DNA from: Mesorhizobium sp. J428
GTDB lineage: Bacteria > Pseudomonadota > Alphaproteobacteria > Rhizobiales > Rhizobiaceae
Reading direction: 5' to 3'
Length of the DNA stretch: 64,000 nt
NCBI RefSeq assembly: GCF_024699925.1
Contig: NZ_JAJOMX010000001.1
Location: 3,820,001-3,884,000 of the forward strand
Shown piece by piece: positions 1 through 12,003 of this stretch. Position numbers and translations under genes: made by a program. Position 1 is the stretch's first letter. Each line of letters opens with the position of its first letter. Below the pieces are notes generated by a model. That model saw only the letters and a list, made by a program, of their open reading frames with translations. It ran no database searches and had not been told where the DNA came from.

Positions 1-1
1 G

Positions 2-670
2 ATCGAGCGGGGCACCATCACCGTCTCGGGCAAGGTCGAGACCAAGCCGGGCAGGGTGGTCGAGCAGGGAGCAGACATCGCCGTGGACGATCCGGCGCGC
101 GGCTATGTCTCGCGCTCCGCGCTGAAGCTCGTCGCGGCACTCGATCATTTTTCGATCGACCCGTCGGGCTGCCATGCCCTCGATGTCGGCGCCTCGACGG
201 GCGGCTTCACCCAGGTCCTGCTGGAGCGGGGTGCCGCCTCCGTCGCCGCCATCGATGTCGGCCGCGACCAGCTGCACGAGAGCCTGCGCGCCGATCCGCG
301 TGTCCGGGCAATCGAGGGCCTGAACGCGCGCGACCTGACGATCGAGCATCTCGACGGAAGAGCACCGCAGATCGTCGTCGCGGATGTGAGCTTCATATCG
401 CTGAAGCTGGCATTGCCGCCGGCGCTCACCCTCGCGGCACCTGGTGCGGCCGCCGCGTTTCTGGTGAAACCACAGTTCGAGGCCGGCCGCGAGGCGATCG
501 GCAAGGGCGGCCTGCTGCGCGATCCGGCGCTGGGCGAAAAGATCGCTGAGGACATGTCGTCCTGGCTGGAGACGCAGCCCGGCTGGCGCTCGCTCGGCAT
601 CGCGCCGTCGCCGATCGCGGGCGGCGACGGCAACCGCGAATTCCTGCTCGGTGGGAGGAAGGACCGGTGA
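2..670 (+). CDS. tlyA: TlyA family rRNA methyltransferase/hemolysin, 5'-truncated by window edge
   Basis: The reading frame is already open at base 2, so the N-terminus (most of the S4 RNA-binding domain) lies outside the window. The first residues visible (SGKVETKPGRVV) fit the end of an S4 domain. The following FtsJ-like Rossmann methyltransferase domain is clear: LDVGASTGGFTQVLLERG is the SAM-binding loop, followed by VAADVSFISLK-type and FLVKPQFEAGRE motifs typical of TlyA. Family members 2'-O-methylate cytidines of 16S and/or 23S rRNA; some are described as hemolysins. Its TGA overlaps the GTG start of the next gene (GTGA), which implies translational coupling with a second RNA methyltransferase. 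Confidence 0.93.
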   Translation: MERGTITVSGKVETKPGRVVEQGADIAVDDPARGYVSRSALKLVAALDHFSIDPSGCHALDVGASTGGFTQVLLERGAASVAAIDVGRDQLHESLRADPRVRAIEGLNARDLTIEHLDGRAPQIVVADVSFISLKLALPPALTLAAPGAAAAFLVKPQFEAGREAIGKGGLLRDPALGEKIAEDMSSWLETQPGWRSLGIAPSPIAGGDGNREFLLGGRKDR

Positions 671-1908
671 ACGTGCGGCTCAGGATCGACTCGCTCGGCG
701 GCCAGGGCGACGGCGTGGCCCGGACCGAGCGCGGCCAGGTCTTCGTTCCGTTCACCCTGCCGGGCGAGATCGTCAACGCGGCCGTCGAGCGCGACCGCGG
801 CACGCTGATGGCGGTGGTTGAACCGTCGCTGCTCAGAGTCGAGCCTCCGTGCCGGCATTTCGGCACCTGCGGCGGCTGTTCGCTCCAGCACATGGAGGGT
901 GCGGCCTATCGCGCCTTCAAGGCGGAGCGCGTCGCCTCGGCGCTGAAGCGGGAGCGGATCGACGTGGCGCTCGAACCGTTGGTCGACTGCGCGCCCGACA
1001 GCCGCCGCCGCGTGGTGCTGAGCGGCCGCAAGACGACAGGCGGCATGCTGCTGGGCTATCACCGCATGCAGTCGGGCGAGATCGTCGACATCGAGGAATG
1101 CCGCATCGCCGTGCCGTCGATCGTTTCGGCCTTGCCGCTGCTGCGCGACCTTGCCGGCGTCGTCTGCCAGAACACGAAGCCTTTCCATGTCACGGTGACC
1201 GCGACGGAGACCGGCCACGATGTCGCCTTCGCCGATGTCGGCGACGTGCCCGACGCGGCGCGGCGGGCGGCGGGCGATATGGCGATCCGTCAACGTCTGG
1301 CGCGGCTCTCGATCGAGGGCGACATCGTGGTCGAGCATCACAGGCCGGCCATCCGCTATGGCAGCGTGGACGTCTCGCCGCCGCCCGGAAGCTTTCTCCA
1401 GGCGGTCGCCTCCGCCGAGGAGGCGATGGCCGGCCTCGTCATGGCGCACCTTGCCAAGGCCAAGCGCGTGGCCGATCTCTTCTGCGGCTCCGGCGCCTTT
1501 GCGCTGCGCCTTGCCCGTGGCTCTGAAGTCCATGCCGTGGAGGCGGAAGCCGCTCCTCTTGCCGCCCTCGACCGCGGCTTCCGTTTCTCGACGGGGCTGA
1601 AGCGCGTCACGACGGAGAAGCGCGATCTCTTCCGCCGGCCGCTCACCTTCAAGGAACTCGATGCGTTCGACGGCATCGTCTTCGATCCGCCGCGCGCGGG
1701 CGCCGAGGACCAGTCGCGGCAGATCGCGCGGTCAAACGTGCCGAAGGTGGCGGCGGTGTCCTGCAATCCCACGACGCTCGCCCGCGACCTGCGCATCCTC
1801 ATCGACGGCGGCTACAGGCTGGTCGGCGTGACGCCTGTCGACCAGTTCCTCTGGTCGCCACATGTCGAGGCGGTGGCGCTGCTGGAGAAACCGCGCAAGC
1901 GGCGGTGA
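667..1908 (+). CDS. 23S rRNA (uracil-5-)-methyltransferase, RlmD/TrmA family
   Basis: A 413-residue class I SAM-dependent RNA methyltransferase. Residues near 60-75 hold the iron-sulfur cysteine motif (CRHFGTCGGCSLQH) of RlmD/RlmC-type enzymes. The C-terminal half has the SAM loop VADLFCGSGAFALRLA, the FDPPRAGAE motif and the catalytic cysteine motif SCNPTTLARDL that forms the covalent adduct with U-C6. The GTG start is preceded by GGGAGGAAGG at a good distance. The N-terminal TRAM-like segment is short. Which uridine is modified (U1939, U747 or tRNA U54) cannot be told from sequence alone. Confidence 0.92.
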   Translation: MNVRLRIDSLGGQGDGVARTERGQVFVPFTLPGEIVNAAVERDRGTLMAVVEPSLLRVEPPCRHFGTCGGCSLQHMEGAAYRAFKAERVASALKRERIDVALEPLVDCAPDSRRRVVLSGRKTTGGMLLGYHRMQSGEIVDIEECRIAVPSIVSALPLLRDLAGVVCQNTKPFHVTVTATETGHDVAFADVGDVPDAARRAAGDMAIRQRLARLSIEGDIVVEHHRPAIRYGSVDVSPPPGSFLQAVASAEEAMAGLVMAHLAKAKRVADLFCGSGAFALRLARGSEVHAVEAEAAPLAALDRGFRFSTGLKRVTTEKRDLFRRPLTFKELDAFDGIVFDPPRAGAEDQSRQIARSNVPKVAAVSCNPTTLARDLRILIDGGYRLVGVTPVDQFLWSPHVEAVALLEKPRKRR

Positions 1909-1911
1909 CGG

Positions 1912-2616
1912 TCAGGCCTTTGCCAGCAGCCGGTCGACAAAGGCCGGCACAGTGGTGGACGCGGGGCCGCGGATCACCTCATTGAAGAGCTGCGTGTTGT
2001 CCGACGTGTCGAGATTGATCTCGACCGTGCGCGCCCCGGCGGCACTGGCCTCCTCGACGAACTGGGCGGCGGGGTAGACGTTGCCCGAGGTGCCGATGGC
2101 GACGAACAGGTCGGCTTGCCCGAGCGCGCGGTAGATCCGCTCCATCTGGTAGGGCATTTCACCGAACCAGACGATGTCCGGTCGCATCCGCCCGACGATC
2201 GAGCAATGCGGGCACTGCGAATAGGTCGACATGTCCGTCTTCCACGGGCAGCGCATGCCGCAGGCCTCGCACAGGCCGGAGTTCAGCTCGCCATGCATGT
2301 GGATGAGCCGGCGCGAGCCAGCCGATTCGTGCAGGTCATCGACGTTCTGCGTGACGAGCAGGAAATTGTCGCGCCAGGCGCCTTCGAGGCGCGCCAGCGC
2401 ATGATGCGCTGCATTGGGTCGCGTGTCGCGAAGCTGCCGCCGGCGCTTGTTGTAGAAGTCGTGCACCTTCACCGGATCGTGGGCGAAGCCCTCCGGCGTG
2501 GCGAGCTGGCGATGGTCCACTTTCGCCCAGATCCCGTTCTTGTCGCGGAACGTGTCGAGTCCGGACTCCACGGATATGCCCGCGCCGGTGAGGACGACGA
2601 TGGAGGGGATAGTCAA
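1912..2616 (-). CDS. cobB: NAD-dependent protein deacylase (sirtuin, CobB type)
   Basis: This 234-residue protein covers the whole sirtuin core. It has the NAD-binding GAGISVESGLDTFRD near residues 11-25, TQNVDDLH near 89, catalytic His in LIHMHGE (about H108), and a zinc site built from C116-x2-C119 and C135-x2-C138. A Tyr-x-x-Arg pair (Y55/R58) is present, which in class III sirtuins marks desuccinylase/demalonylase ability. Translation appears to start at TTG with GGGAGGG just upstream. The TTG overlaps the TGA of the upstream fic gene (TTGA), so the two are coupled. The enzyme removes acyl groups from protein lysines using NAD+. Confidence 0.93.
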   Translation of the reverse strand: MTIPSIVVLTGAGISVESGLDTFRDKNGIWAKVDHRQLATPEGFAHDPVKVHDFYNKRRRQLRDTRPNAAHHALARLEGAWRDNFLLVTQNVDDLHESAGSRRLIHMHGELNSGLCEACGMRCPWKTDMSTYSQCPHCSIVGRMRPDIVWFGEMPYQMERIYRALGQADLFVAIGTSGNVYPAAQFVEEASAAGARTVEINLDTSDNTQLFNEVIRGPASTTVPAFVDRLLAKA

Positions 2617-3782
2617 CTTTGCCCTCCCGCGGGGTCAGTAATCTCAAGCACGCTCGTGCTGATGAACCTCTTCGGATGTGAGGTGTATTCCAGTCCTGTG
2701 AGAATGCCGAGCTTCTCGAGCTTACTGAGTGCATTCTGCGCAGCCGGAAAACTGACCTGAAGCAGCGCAGCAGCCTCGGGAGCGGAGATGACGGGGGACG
2801 CGAAAAGTCGATCGGCGATGATGGCATAGCGGGCCGACCCACCGGAATCAGCGATCTTCTGGCGAAATTCGGCACGAAGCATCAACAGACGCTCGATGGT
2901 CTCTGCGGATCGTTGGCAAGCATTACTGACTGCATCGAGGAAAAAAACGATCCATTCAGTCCAACGGCCGTACCGCGATACGTCGAGCATCATGTCGACA
3001 TAGTCCGATTTGCGACCTTCGACCGATGGACTGAAGTAGAGGAGTGGCTGCTGCAATGCGCCTCTTTGGATCAGGTATATTGGAATCAGAATTCTCCCCA
3101 CTCGGCCGTTGCCGTCGGCGAATGGATGGATCGTCTCGAACTGATAGTGCATTAGCGCCGTATCGATCAACGGTGGAATTCCGTTGTCGTCCGGACGGTT
3201 GAGATAGCGCTCCAGCGACGCCATGGCGAGTTCGGTCTCGTTGGGTGGCGGGGGCACGAAGCGAGCATCTTCAATTCGCCGGGATGCTCCGCCGATGAAG
3301 TTCTGATGGGTCTTGAACTCGCCGGGTTGCTTGTTTGCCCCGCGACTGTTCGCAAGGCCTGAGAGAAGGGTTCGATGAGTCGCCTTGATCAGGCGATTGG
3401 AAAGTGGGATTTCCTCCAGCATACGTCGCGCCTCATCAAACGCCCGTACGTAATTCCGGACTTCCTTTGTCGCCTCATCGACATATTGATCTGCGTCTGC
3501 TTCAGCCAACGCCAGTGCATTGGCAGTTGTGAAAGTGCCCTCCATTGCTGAAGACGATAACGCTTCTTGCCGCTGCAGCGGACGAATGACGATGAGCGGG
3601 TTTTCTAGTTGATGCGCAAGTCCGTTCAATTCACCGATAGCCTGCATAGCCCGGCTGAAAGAGCCGATGATGCGCGGGTAATCGATTTCCGGAGGCAGCG
3701 GGTTGGGAACGAAGGCCTGCTGGCCTGAGATCGTCGGAATTAAAGTCCCAGCCGGACTATCTTTAAAATCGGTCGGCTTCAT
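2613..3782 (-). CDS. Fic family protein with C-terminal winged helix (class II Fic, COG3177-like)
   Basis: 389 residues. The active-site motif HPFADGNGRVGR sits at residues 219-230. An N-terminal SSSAMEG (residues 76-82, with Glu81) matches the inhibitory S-x-x-x-E-G helix of class II Fic proteins. A DNA-binding-like winged helix lies at about residues 320-375 (SAPEAAALLQVSFPAAQNAL region). Such enzymes usually transfer AMP to protein hydroxyls. An upstream ATG at 3809 is possible, but it lies inside a palindrome and lacks a ribosome site, whereas ATG 3782 follows AAGGAGG by 7 bases. Codon use is visibly AT-richer than neighbours, suggesting horizontal acquisition. It is coupled by overlap to the sirtuin gene. 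Targets are unknown. Confidence 0.93.
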   Translation of the reverse strand: MKPTDFKDSPAGTLIPTISGQQAFVPNPLPPEIDYPRIIGSFSRAMQAIGELNGLAHQLENPLIVIRPLQRQEALSSSAMEGTFTTANALALAEADADQYVDEATKEVRNYVRAFDEARRMLEEIPLSNRLIKATHRTLLSGLANSRGANKQPGEFKTHQNFIGGASRRIEDARFVPPPPNETELAMASLERYLNRPDDNGIPPLIDTALMHYQFETIHPFADGNGRVGRILIPIYLIQRGALQQPLLYFSPSVEGRKSDYVDMMLDVSRYGRWTEWIVFFLDAVSNACQRSAETIERLLMLRAEFRQKIADSGGSARYAIIADRLFASPVISAPEAAALLQVSFPAAQNALSKLEKLGILTGLEYTSHPKRFISTSVLEITDPAGGQS

Positions 3783-3803
3783 TAAAGCCTCCTTGAATCG
3801 ATC

Positions 3804-3847
3804 GGTCATAAATTAAAGTTTTGAGAGAAAAACTATAATTTATGACC
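3804..3847. promoter_or_regulatory. 44-bp near-perfect palindrome, probable operator/promoter of fic-cobB
   Basis: Two 19-base arms (GGTCATAAATTAAAGTTTT at 3804-3822 and its complement at 3829-3847) differ at a single position and flank a GAGAGA spacer. The element lies 22 bp upstream of the chosen fic ATG, is AT-rich, and contains TTTAAT- and TATAGT-like hexamers that could serve as a -10 box. Its symmetry and place suggest an operator. Because the Fic protein carries its own winged helix, autoregulation is a reasonable inference. A hairpin role in the mRNA leader is also possible. Confidence 0.7.
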
Positions 3848-3868
3848 ATCAAATTCAAGCGGCCTTAA

Positions 3869-5281
3869 TCACGCCTTCGTCCCGCCGACCGTCATCTGGT
3901 TCATGCGCAGGTGCGGTTGGCCGATGCCGACGGGCACGCCCTGGCCAGCCTTGCCGCAGGTGCCGATGCCGGTGTCGAGCTTCAGGTCGTTGCCGACCAT
4001 CGTCACGCGGTGCATCGCGTCGGGTCCGTTGCCGATCAGCATCGCGCCCTTGATCGGCTGGGTCACCTTGCCGTCCTCGATCATGTAGGCCTCGGTGCAG
4101 CCGAACACGAACTTGCCCGAGGTGATGTCGACCTGGCCGCCGCCGAACGACACGGCATAGATGCCCTTCTTCACCGAGGCGATGATCTCCTCCGGCGTCT
4201 TGTCGCCGGCGGTCATGTAGGTGTTGGTCATGCGCGGCATGGGCTGGTGGGCATAGCCCTCGCGGCGGCCGTTGCCGGTCGGGCGCATGCCCATCAGGCG
4301 GGCGTTCTGCCGGTCCTGCATGTAGCCGACCAGCTTGCCGTCCTCGATCAGCACGTTGTAGGCCGAAGGCGTGCCCTCGTCGTCGATCGTGAGCGAGCCG
4401 CGCCGCTCCATGATCGTGCCGTCATCGACCACGGTCACGCCCTTCGCCGCCACCTGCTGGCCCATCAGACCGGAGAAGGCGGAGGTCTTCTTGCGGTTGA
4501 AGTCGCCTTCGAGCCCATGGCCGACCGCCTCGTGCAGCATCACGCCCGGCCAACCGGAGGCCAGCACGATGTCGAAGGTCCCTGCAGGGGCGGGGACCGC
4601 CTCCAGGTTCACGAGCGCCTGGCGCAGCGCCTCGTCTGCGCCGTCTCTCCAGGCACCGTCGGCGACGAATTCATCGAAGCTCTTGCGTCCGCCGGCGCCG
4701 CACGAACCGGTCTCCTGCCGGTCGCCTTCGCCGACGACCACCTGGATGCTCATGCGCACAAGCGGGCGGATGTCGCGGGCGATCTGGCCGTCGGCGCGGA
4801 CGATCTCGACATGCTGCCAGGAGGCGGTGAGCGAGGCGGTCACCTGCCGCACACGCGGGTCGCGGGCGCGCACATAGGCGTCGATCTCCTGCAGGATCTT
4901 CGCCTTGGCCTCGAATCCGGGCGCTTCGATCGGGTTCGCGTCGCCGTAGAGATGGCGGTTGGTCCGCGCCGGCGCCTCCGCGAGCGTCCCGGAATAACCG
5001 GTCTTGACGGCCGACACGGCGTCGGCTGCGCGCCGCAGCGCCGCGCCCGACAGTTCGCTCGAATGTGCGTAGCCCGAGGCCTCGCCCGCGACGGCGCGCA
5101 GGCCGAACCCCTGGTCGGCCGAGAAATTGGCCGTCTTCAGCCGGCCGTTGTCGAACATCAGCGCTTCGGACTGGCTCTGCTCGAGGAACAGTTCGCCGTC
5201 GTCGGCGCCGGTGATCGTGTCGCGCACGATCTGCCGGATTTCCTCGTCGGAAATGTCGAACTGGGTGAGCAGGCTGTCCAT
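3869..5281 (-). CDS. tldD: Metalloprotease TldD
   Basis: 470 residues from the ATG at 5281, close to the 481 of Escherichia coli TldD. The zinc-binding motif HEAVGH (H250, E251, H255) is followed by GLEGDFNRK. The conserved glycine-rich C-terminal region (FGCTEAYMIEDGK and LIGNGPDAM) is also present. TldD with TldE/PmbA degrades unfolded peptides, matures microcin B17 and acts on CcdA. The frame stays open upstream to 5404, but that extension would run into the ialB gene and looks unlike protein; the ATG at 5281 gives the family length. No tldE partner is visible in the window. Confidence 0.93.
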   Translation of the reverse strand: MDSLLTQFDISDEEIRQIVRDTITGADDGELFLEQSQSEALMFDNGRLKTANFSADQGFGLRAVAGEASGYAHSSELSGAALRRAADAVSAVKTGYSGTLAEAPARTNRHLYGDANPIEAPGFEAKAKILQEIDAYVRARDPRVRQVTASLTASWQHVEIVRADGQIARDIRPLVRMSIQVVVGEGDRQETGSCGAGGRKSFDEFVADGAWRDGADEALRQALVNLEAVPAPAGTFDIVLASGWPGVMLHEAVGHGLEGDFNRKKTSAFSGLMGQQVAAKGVTVVDDGTIMERRGSLTIDDEGTPSAYNVLIEDGKLVGYMQDRQNARLMGMRPTGNGRREGYAHQPMPRMTNTYMTAGDKTPEEIIASVKKGIYAVSFGGGQVDITSGKFVFGCTEAYMIEDGKVTQPIKGAMLIGNGPDAMHRVTMVGNDLKLDTGIGTCGKAGQGVPVGIGQPHLRMNQMTVGGTKA

Positions 5282-5360
5282 CGCGCGGGTCCCGGCTGGT
5301 TGGAATGTCACCCGCATATAGGCATGGGGGCCGCGCGCAGCAATCGCGCAGCCGGACCCG

Positions 5361-5864
5361 TCAGGGAAGGGCGGCGAAACCTTCCGCGAAGCCCGTGAGG
5401 TCAACGGGGATGCCGATGCCTTCCTCCGGCGCCTGGAAGACGATGAACACCGCCGACTTGCCGGTCTTGAACGTGTCGAGGAGCTGCTTCTCCAGGATCA
5501 CCTCGGCGTAGCAGCCATCCTCGAAGCAGCGGGCGAAATAGGCGCGGCCGATGTCCTTGCCGTCGACATAGAGGCCGAGGCCGTTCGGCAGGAGCACGCC
5601 GAGCGGGGTCAGCACGCGCAGGATCTCGGCCTTGTTGTCCGCGGTGCGGAACACGACGACGGAAAGCCCCATCTCGGGCCGCTCCTCGGCGACGACGTTC
5701 TGCATCATTGCGCACTGCTCGGCGCTCGCGCCCGCAGGCGTTGAGCAGACCATCGACCATGCGCCGTGGGTGCCCTTCACCGTCTCCTGCTGCTGCTGTG
5801 CCGAGGCGGGCGTCGAGGCGGCCGCGCAGCACAACAGCGCAGACAGTATAAAGCGACGGATCAT
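5361..5864 (-). CDS. Invasion-associated locus B (IalB) family periplasmic protein
   Basis: 167 residues with a clear Sec signal peptide ending in ASTPASAQ (about residues 1-22), then the IalB domain (GAWSMVCST, MGLSVVVFRTADNKAEILRVL, CFEDGCYAEV). The cysteines at C39/C51 and the CFEDGC pair are family features. Named from the Bartonella invasion locus B, these proteins are common in free-living Hyphomicrobiales, where their role is unknown. GGAG lies 6 bases before the ATG. It precedes tldD on the same strand. Confidence 0.85.
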   Translation of the reverse strand: MIRRFILSALLCCAAASTPASAQQQQETVKGTHGAWSMVCSTPAGASAEQCAMMQNVVAEERPEMGLSVVVFRTADNKAEILRVLTPLGVLLPNGLGLYVDGKDIGRAYFARCFEDGCYAEVILEKQLLDTFKTGKSAVFIVFQAPEEGIGIPVDLTGFAEGFAALP

Positions 5865-6218
5865 CGTGAACTCCGTGACGAATCAGGCAAAGTTACCGCG
5901 CGGGGCCCCGCATTTCAAAGCCGGCGGGCCCGCGCCGCGCGATGCGCTGGGCAAAACCGCTGTCTGAGGAAAATCCGCCGGAATTGCGGCCTCGCCGGCG
6001 AGCCGCCGGAAACGCACGCAAAGCAGAGGTAAAAGGCTGTTCCACACGGACTTTCGGGCATTTCCGCGCAGGCGGCGCGGCGCGCGCAAAAATGCCGCAT
6101 GCGCCGGACGATGGCTTTCTTGCGGTCGGATTGAGAGTATGGTTTTAACGCGCCAACGGTGGGACCCTGTCCGCTGCACGCGGGTCCGGACAAGACGTTG
6201 CGGGAGACGATCGTCGTG
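5865..6218. other. Intergenic region between divergent ialB and ctaC
   Basis: 354 bp without a convincing gene. Short frames here show no protein family character. It must hold promoters for ialB (leftward) and the oxidase operon (rightward). A small self-complementary CGGGGCCCCG lies near 5901-5910. I cannot point to a convincing -35/-10 pair. Confidence 0.5.
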
Positions 6219-8784
<2,566 letters not shown>

Positions 8785-8801
8785 TCGGCGGACGAATGAA
8801 G

Positions 8802-8839
8802 GAAACCGCCGGGCTCCGGCGGTTTCTACCTTAAAGGTA
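8802..8839 (+). terminator. Two adjacent perfect hairpins between ctaD and ctaB
   Basis: GAAACCGCCGG (8802-8812) pairs perfectly with CCGGCGGTTTC (8816-8826) around a 3-base loop. Directly after it TACCTT-A-AAGGTA (8827-8839) forms a second perfect palindrome. There is no long T run after the first stem, so complete rho-independent termination is doubtful. Partial termination or 3'-end stabilisation of the ctaCD message is a reasonable reading. Confidence 0.55.
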
Positions 8840-8856
8840 CGTGAACGGGCGCCTTG

Positions 8857-9789
8857 ATGGCAATTGTTGAGAATATCGGCCGTGAAGACATCCGCCTTTC
8901 GGAGGCGATGGCCGGCGACTATTTCGCGCTGCTCAAGCCGCGGGTGATGGCACTCGTCGTCTTCACGGCGATCGTCGGGCTTGCCGCGGCGCCGACGCCG
9001 ATCAATCCTTTCATCGCCTTCATTGCGATCGCCTGTGTCGCGGTCGGTGCGGGTGCATCTGGCGCGCTCAACATGTGGTACGACGCCGACATCGACGCCG
9101 TGATGTCGCGCACCGCCAGCCGCCCGATACCCAGCGGCCGCGTCCAGCCGAGCGAGGCGCTGGTCTTCGGGCTCGTGCTGACCGCGCTGTCGGTGATGAC
9201 ACTCGGCGTGCTGGTCAACTGGGCGGCTGCGGCGCTGCTCGCCTTCACGATCTTCTTCTATGCCGTCATCTATACGATGTGGCTGAAGCGCTGGACGCCG
9301 CAGAACATCGTCATCGGCGGTGCCGCGGGCGCATTTCCTCCGATGGTCGGCTGGGTCGCCGCAACCGGTTCGATCAGCCTCGAGAGCGTCATCCTCTTCC
9401 TGATCATCTTCCTGTGGACCCCGCCCCATTTCTGGGCGCTTGCTCTCTTCAAGAGTGAAGATTACGCGCGGGCCGGCATTCCGATGATGCCGAACGTCGC
9501 CGGCGCGCTTTCGACGCGCCGCCAGATGTTTGCCTATTCGCTGGTGCTGGCGCCGTTGGCCGTCCTGCCTGCGATCCTCGGCTATGTCTCGTGGGGATAC
9601 GGCGCGATCGCCGTGGTTCTCGGCGTGGGGTTCGTCTGGAAGGCCTGGAAGGTGCTCGCCATGTCGGCCGAAGACACGGTAATGAAGCCCGCGAGGCAGC
9701 TCTTCGTCTTCTCGATCATCTATCTGTTCGCGATCTTCGCGGCCTATCTCGTCGACGTCGTCGCCTGGCGTCTCGCGGCCGGAGTGTGA
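8857..9789 (+). CDS. ctaB: Protoheme IX farnesyltransferase (heme O synthase)
   Basis: 310 residues of the UbiA prenyltransferase family. The first Asp-rich motif appears as [19 protein letters not shown] and the second region as [21 protein letters not shown]. About nine hydrophobic helices follow. It attaches a farnesyl group to protoheme to make heme O, the precursor of heme A for the aa3 oxidase encoded beside it. ATG at 8857 is preferred over an in-frame TTG one codon earlier. The upstream ribosome site is weak, so expression may depend on ctaD read-through. Confidence 0.95.
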   Translation: MAIVENIGREDIRLSEAMAGDYFALLKPRVMALVVFTAIVGLAAAPTPINPFIAFIAIACVAVGAGASGALNMWYDADIDAVMSRTASRPIPSGRVQPSEALVFGLVLTALSVMTLGVLVNWAAAALLAFTIFFYAVIYTMWLKRWTPQNIVIGGAAGAFPPMVGWVAATGSISLESVILFLIIFLWTPPHFWALALFKSEDYARAGIPMMPNVAGALSTRRQMFAYSLVLAPLAVLPAILGYVSWGYGAIAVVLGVGFVWKAWKVLAMSAEDTVMKPARQLFVFSIIYLFAIFAAYLVDVVAWRLAAGV

Positions 9790-9791
9790 CG

Positions 9792-9947
9792 ATGGAAAAC
9801 GATCTCGTCACGCTGAGCCCCGCACAGAAGAAGGCGCGCCGCAGCCGCAACGTCGCCATCGGCCTTGCGCTCGGCGTTCTTGTGATCCTGTTCTATGTCG
9901 CGACGATCGTGAAGTTCGGTCCCGCCATTCTCGACAGGGCGATGTGA
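9792..9947 (+). CDS. coxF: CoxF-like small cytochrome oxidase assembly protein
   Basis: A 51-residue protein that is easily missed. A basic N-terminal segment ([12 protein letters not shown]) precedes one membrane helix ([20 protein letters not shown]) and a short tail. It lies 2 bp after ctaB and its stop overlaps the ctaG start (TGATG). Small CoxF-type proteins occupy this slot in many rhizobial oxidase operons. Identification rests on position, size and topology more than on strong residues. Confidence 0.75.
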   Translation: MENDLVTLSPAQKKARRSRNVAIGLALGVLVILFYVATIVKFGPAILDRAM

Positions 9948-10576
9948 TGGCCGGCGATCCGCAGACCGAACGGCGCCAGCGCTCCAACCGCGTGATCGCG
10001 GCGTCGGGCTTCGCCTTCGTCGCGGGCATGGTGGGCATGGCCTATGCCGCGGTGCCGCTCTACGCGATGTTCTGCCAGATCACCGGCTATGGCGGCACGA
10101 CGCAGCGCGTCGAGCAGTATTCCGACAAGATCCTTGACCGGAAGATCACTGTCCGCTTCGACGCGAACGTGTCCGGCGGCCTGCCCTGGGACTTCAAGCC
10201 GGTGCAGCGCGACGTGACGATGCGCATCGGCGAGACGACCCAGATCGCCTACCAGGCCCGCAACGAATTCAACGTGCCGACGGCCGGCCGCGCGAGCTTC
10301 AATGTGACGCCGGAGCTGGCCGGCGCCTACTTCAACAAGGTCGAGTGCTTCTGCTTCACCGATACGTCGCTGAAGCCGGGCGAGGCGCTCGACATGCCCG
10401 TTGTCTTCTACGTCGATCCGGACATCGTCAACGTTCCGGAACTGGCGCATCTGAAGACGATCACCTTGTCCTACACCTTCTTCCCGATCGACGCGACGAA
10501 GCCCGTGGCTGTTGCGCCGAACGGGAAAGATGCTAGGACCGAACCAAAGACGCAAACGACGGAAATCGGGGGTTGA
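9947..10576 (+). CDS. ctaG: Cytochrome c oxidase assembly protein CtaG (Cox11)
   Basis: 209 residues: a single N-terminal membrane anchor ([19 protein letters not shown]) and a periplasmic immunoglobulin-like domain with the copper-binding ECFCF motif. A further cysteine in [12 protein letters not shown] is conserved in Cox11. The protein delivers copper to the CuB site of subunit I. The ATG at 9947 shares its A with the coxF stop. The next gene ctaE begins 1 base after the stop. Confidence 0.95.
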   Translation: MAGDPQTERRQRSNRVIAASGFAFVAGMVGMAYAAVPLYAMFCQITGYGGTTQRVEQYSDKILDRKITVRFDANVSGGLPWDFKPVQRDVTMRIGETTQIAYQARNEFNVPTAGRASFNVTPELAGAYFNKVECFCFTDTSLKPGEALDMPVVFYVDPDIVNVPELAHLKTITLSYTFFPIDATKPVAVAPNGKDARTEPKTQTTEIGG

Positions 10577-10577
10577 G

Positions 10578-11469
<892 letters not shown>

Positions 11470-11488
11470 GGCGGCCGACAGATTCGGG

Positions 11489-11522
11489 ACGCGGCCGGAG
11501 AGATCCGGCCGCGTTTTCTTTT
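11489..11522 (+). terminator. Rho-independent terminator after ctaE
   Basis: ACGCGGCCGGA (11489-11499) and TCCGGCCGCGT (11504-11514) form a perfect 11-bp stem with a GAGA loop, followed by TTTCTTTT. It lies 20 bp after the restored ctaE stop and closes the oxidase operon. The position supports the restored reading frame, since the unrepaired frame would run through the hairpin. Confidence 0.85.
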
Positions 11523-11616
11523 GGGCTGTTGCAATCGGTCTGATCGACGGCCCGGGACCGCGCGACTATTGTCCACGGGCCGACCCGGTGCCGGCTTGTC
11601 GAAGGAGGAATGTCCG

Positions 11617-12003
11617 ATGAATGGCGACCAGGCCCATTATCCGCCGGTGGAGCCGTTTGGCGCGGGCTTTCGCGGCCGCTGCCCGCGCTGCGGCGAGGGC
11701 CAGCTGTTCGACGGCTACATCAGCCTCAAGCCGCGCTGCACGGTCTGCGGCCTCGACTACGACTTCGCCGATTCGGCGGACGGCCCGGCCGTCTTCGTCA
11801 TGCTGATCATCGGCTTCATCGTCGTTGGCCTGGCGCTCTGGCTCGAAGTGTCTTACGGCCCGCCGCTGTGGGTGCACTTCCTGCTCTGGGTGCCGCTGGT
11901 ACTCATCCTCTGCCTGCCGACGCTGCGCTGGCTCAAGGGCATCATGATCGCGCTGCAATATTCCAACAAGGCAGCGGAAGGGCGGCTGGACAAACCGAAA
12001 TGA
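11617..12003 (+). CDS. DUF983 membrane protein
   Basis: 128 residues. An N-terminal zinc-ribbon-like segment has two CxxC pairs (CPRCGEG and CTVCGLDY). Two or three membrane helices follow (VFVMLIIGFIVVGLALWLEV and HFLLWVPLVLILCLPTL). AAGGAGG at 11602-11608 fixes the start. DUF983 proteins sit between ctaE and SURF1 in most rhizobia, so a role in oxidase biogenesis is inferred. The stop overlaps the SURF1 ATG (ATGA). Confidence 0.88.
   Translation: MNGDQAHYPPVEPFGAGFRGRCPRCGEGQLFDGYISLKPRCTVCGLDYDFADSADGPAVFVMLIIGFIVVGLALWLEVSYGPPLWVHFLLWVPLVLILCLPTLRWLKGIMIALQYSNKAAEGRLDKPK

Noticed and set aside
145..1533. A 462-codon minus-strand frame opposite tlyA and the m5U methyltransferase gene
   Set aside because: Composition is that of a shadow frame and the plus-strand genes carry full family motifs.
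5865..6218. Small open frames upstream of ctaC as genes
   Set aside because: No ribosome sites, no hydrophobic or conserved pattern, and overlapping frames on both strands, as expected for GC-rich intergenic DNA.
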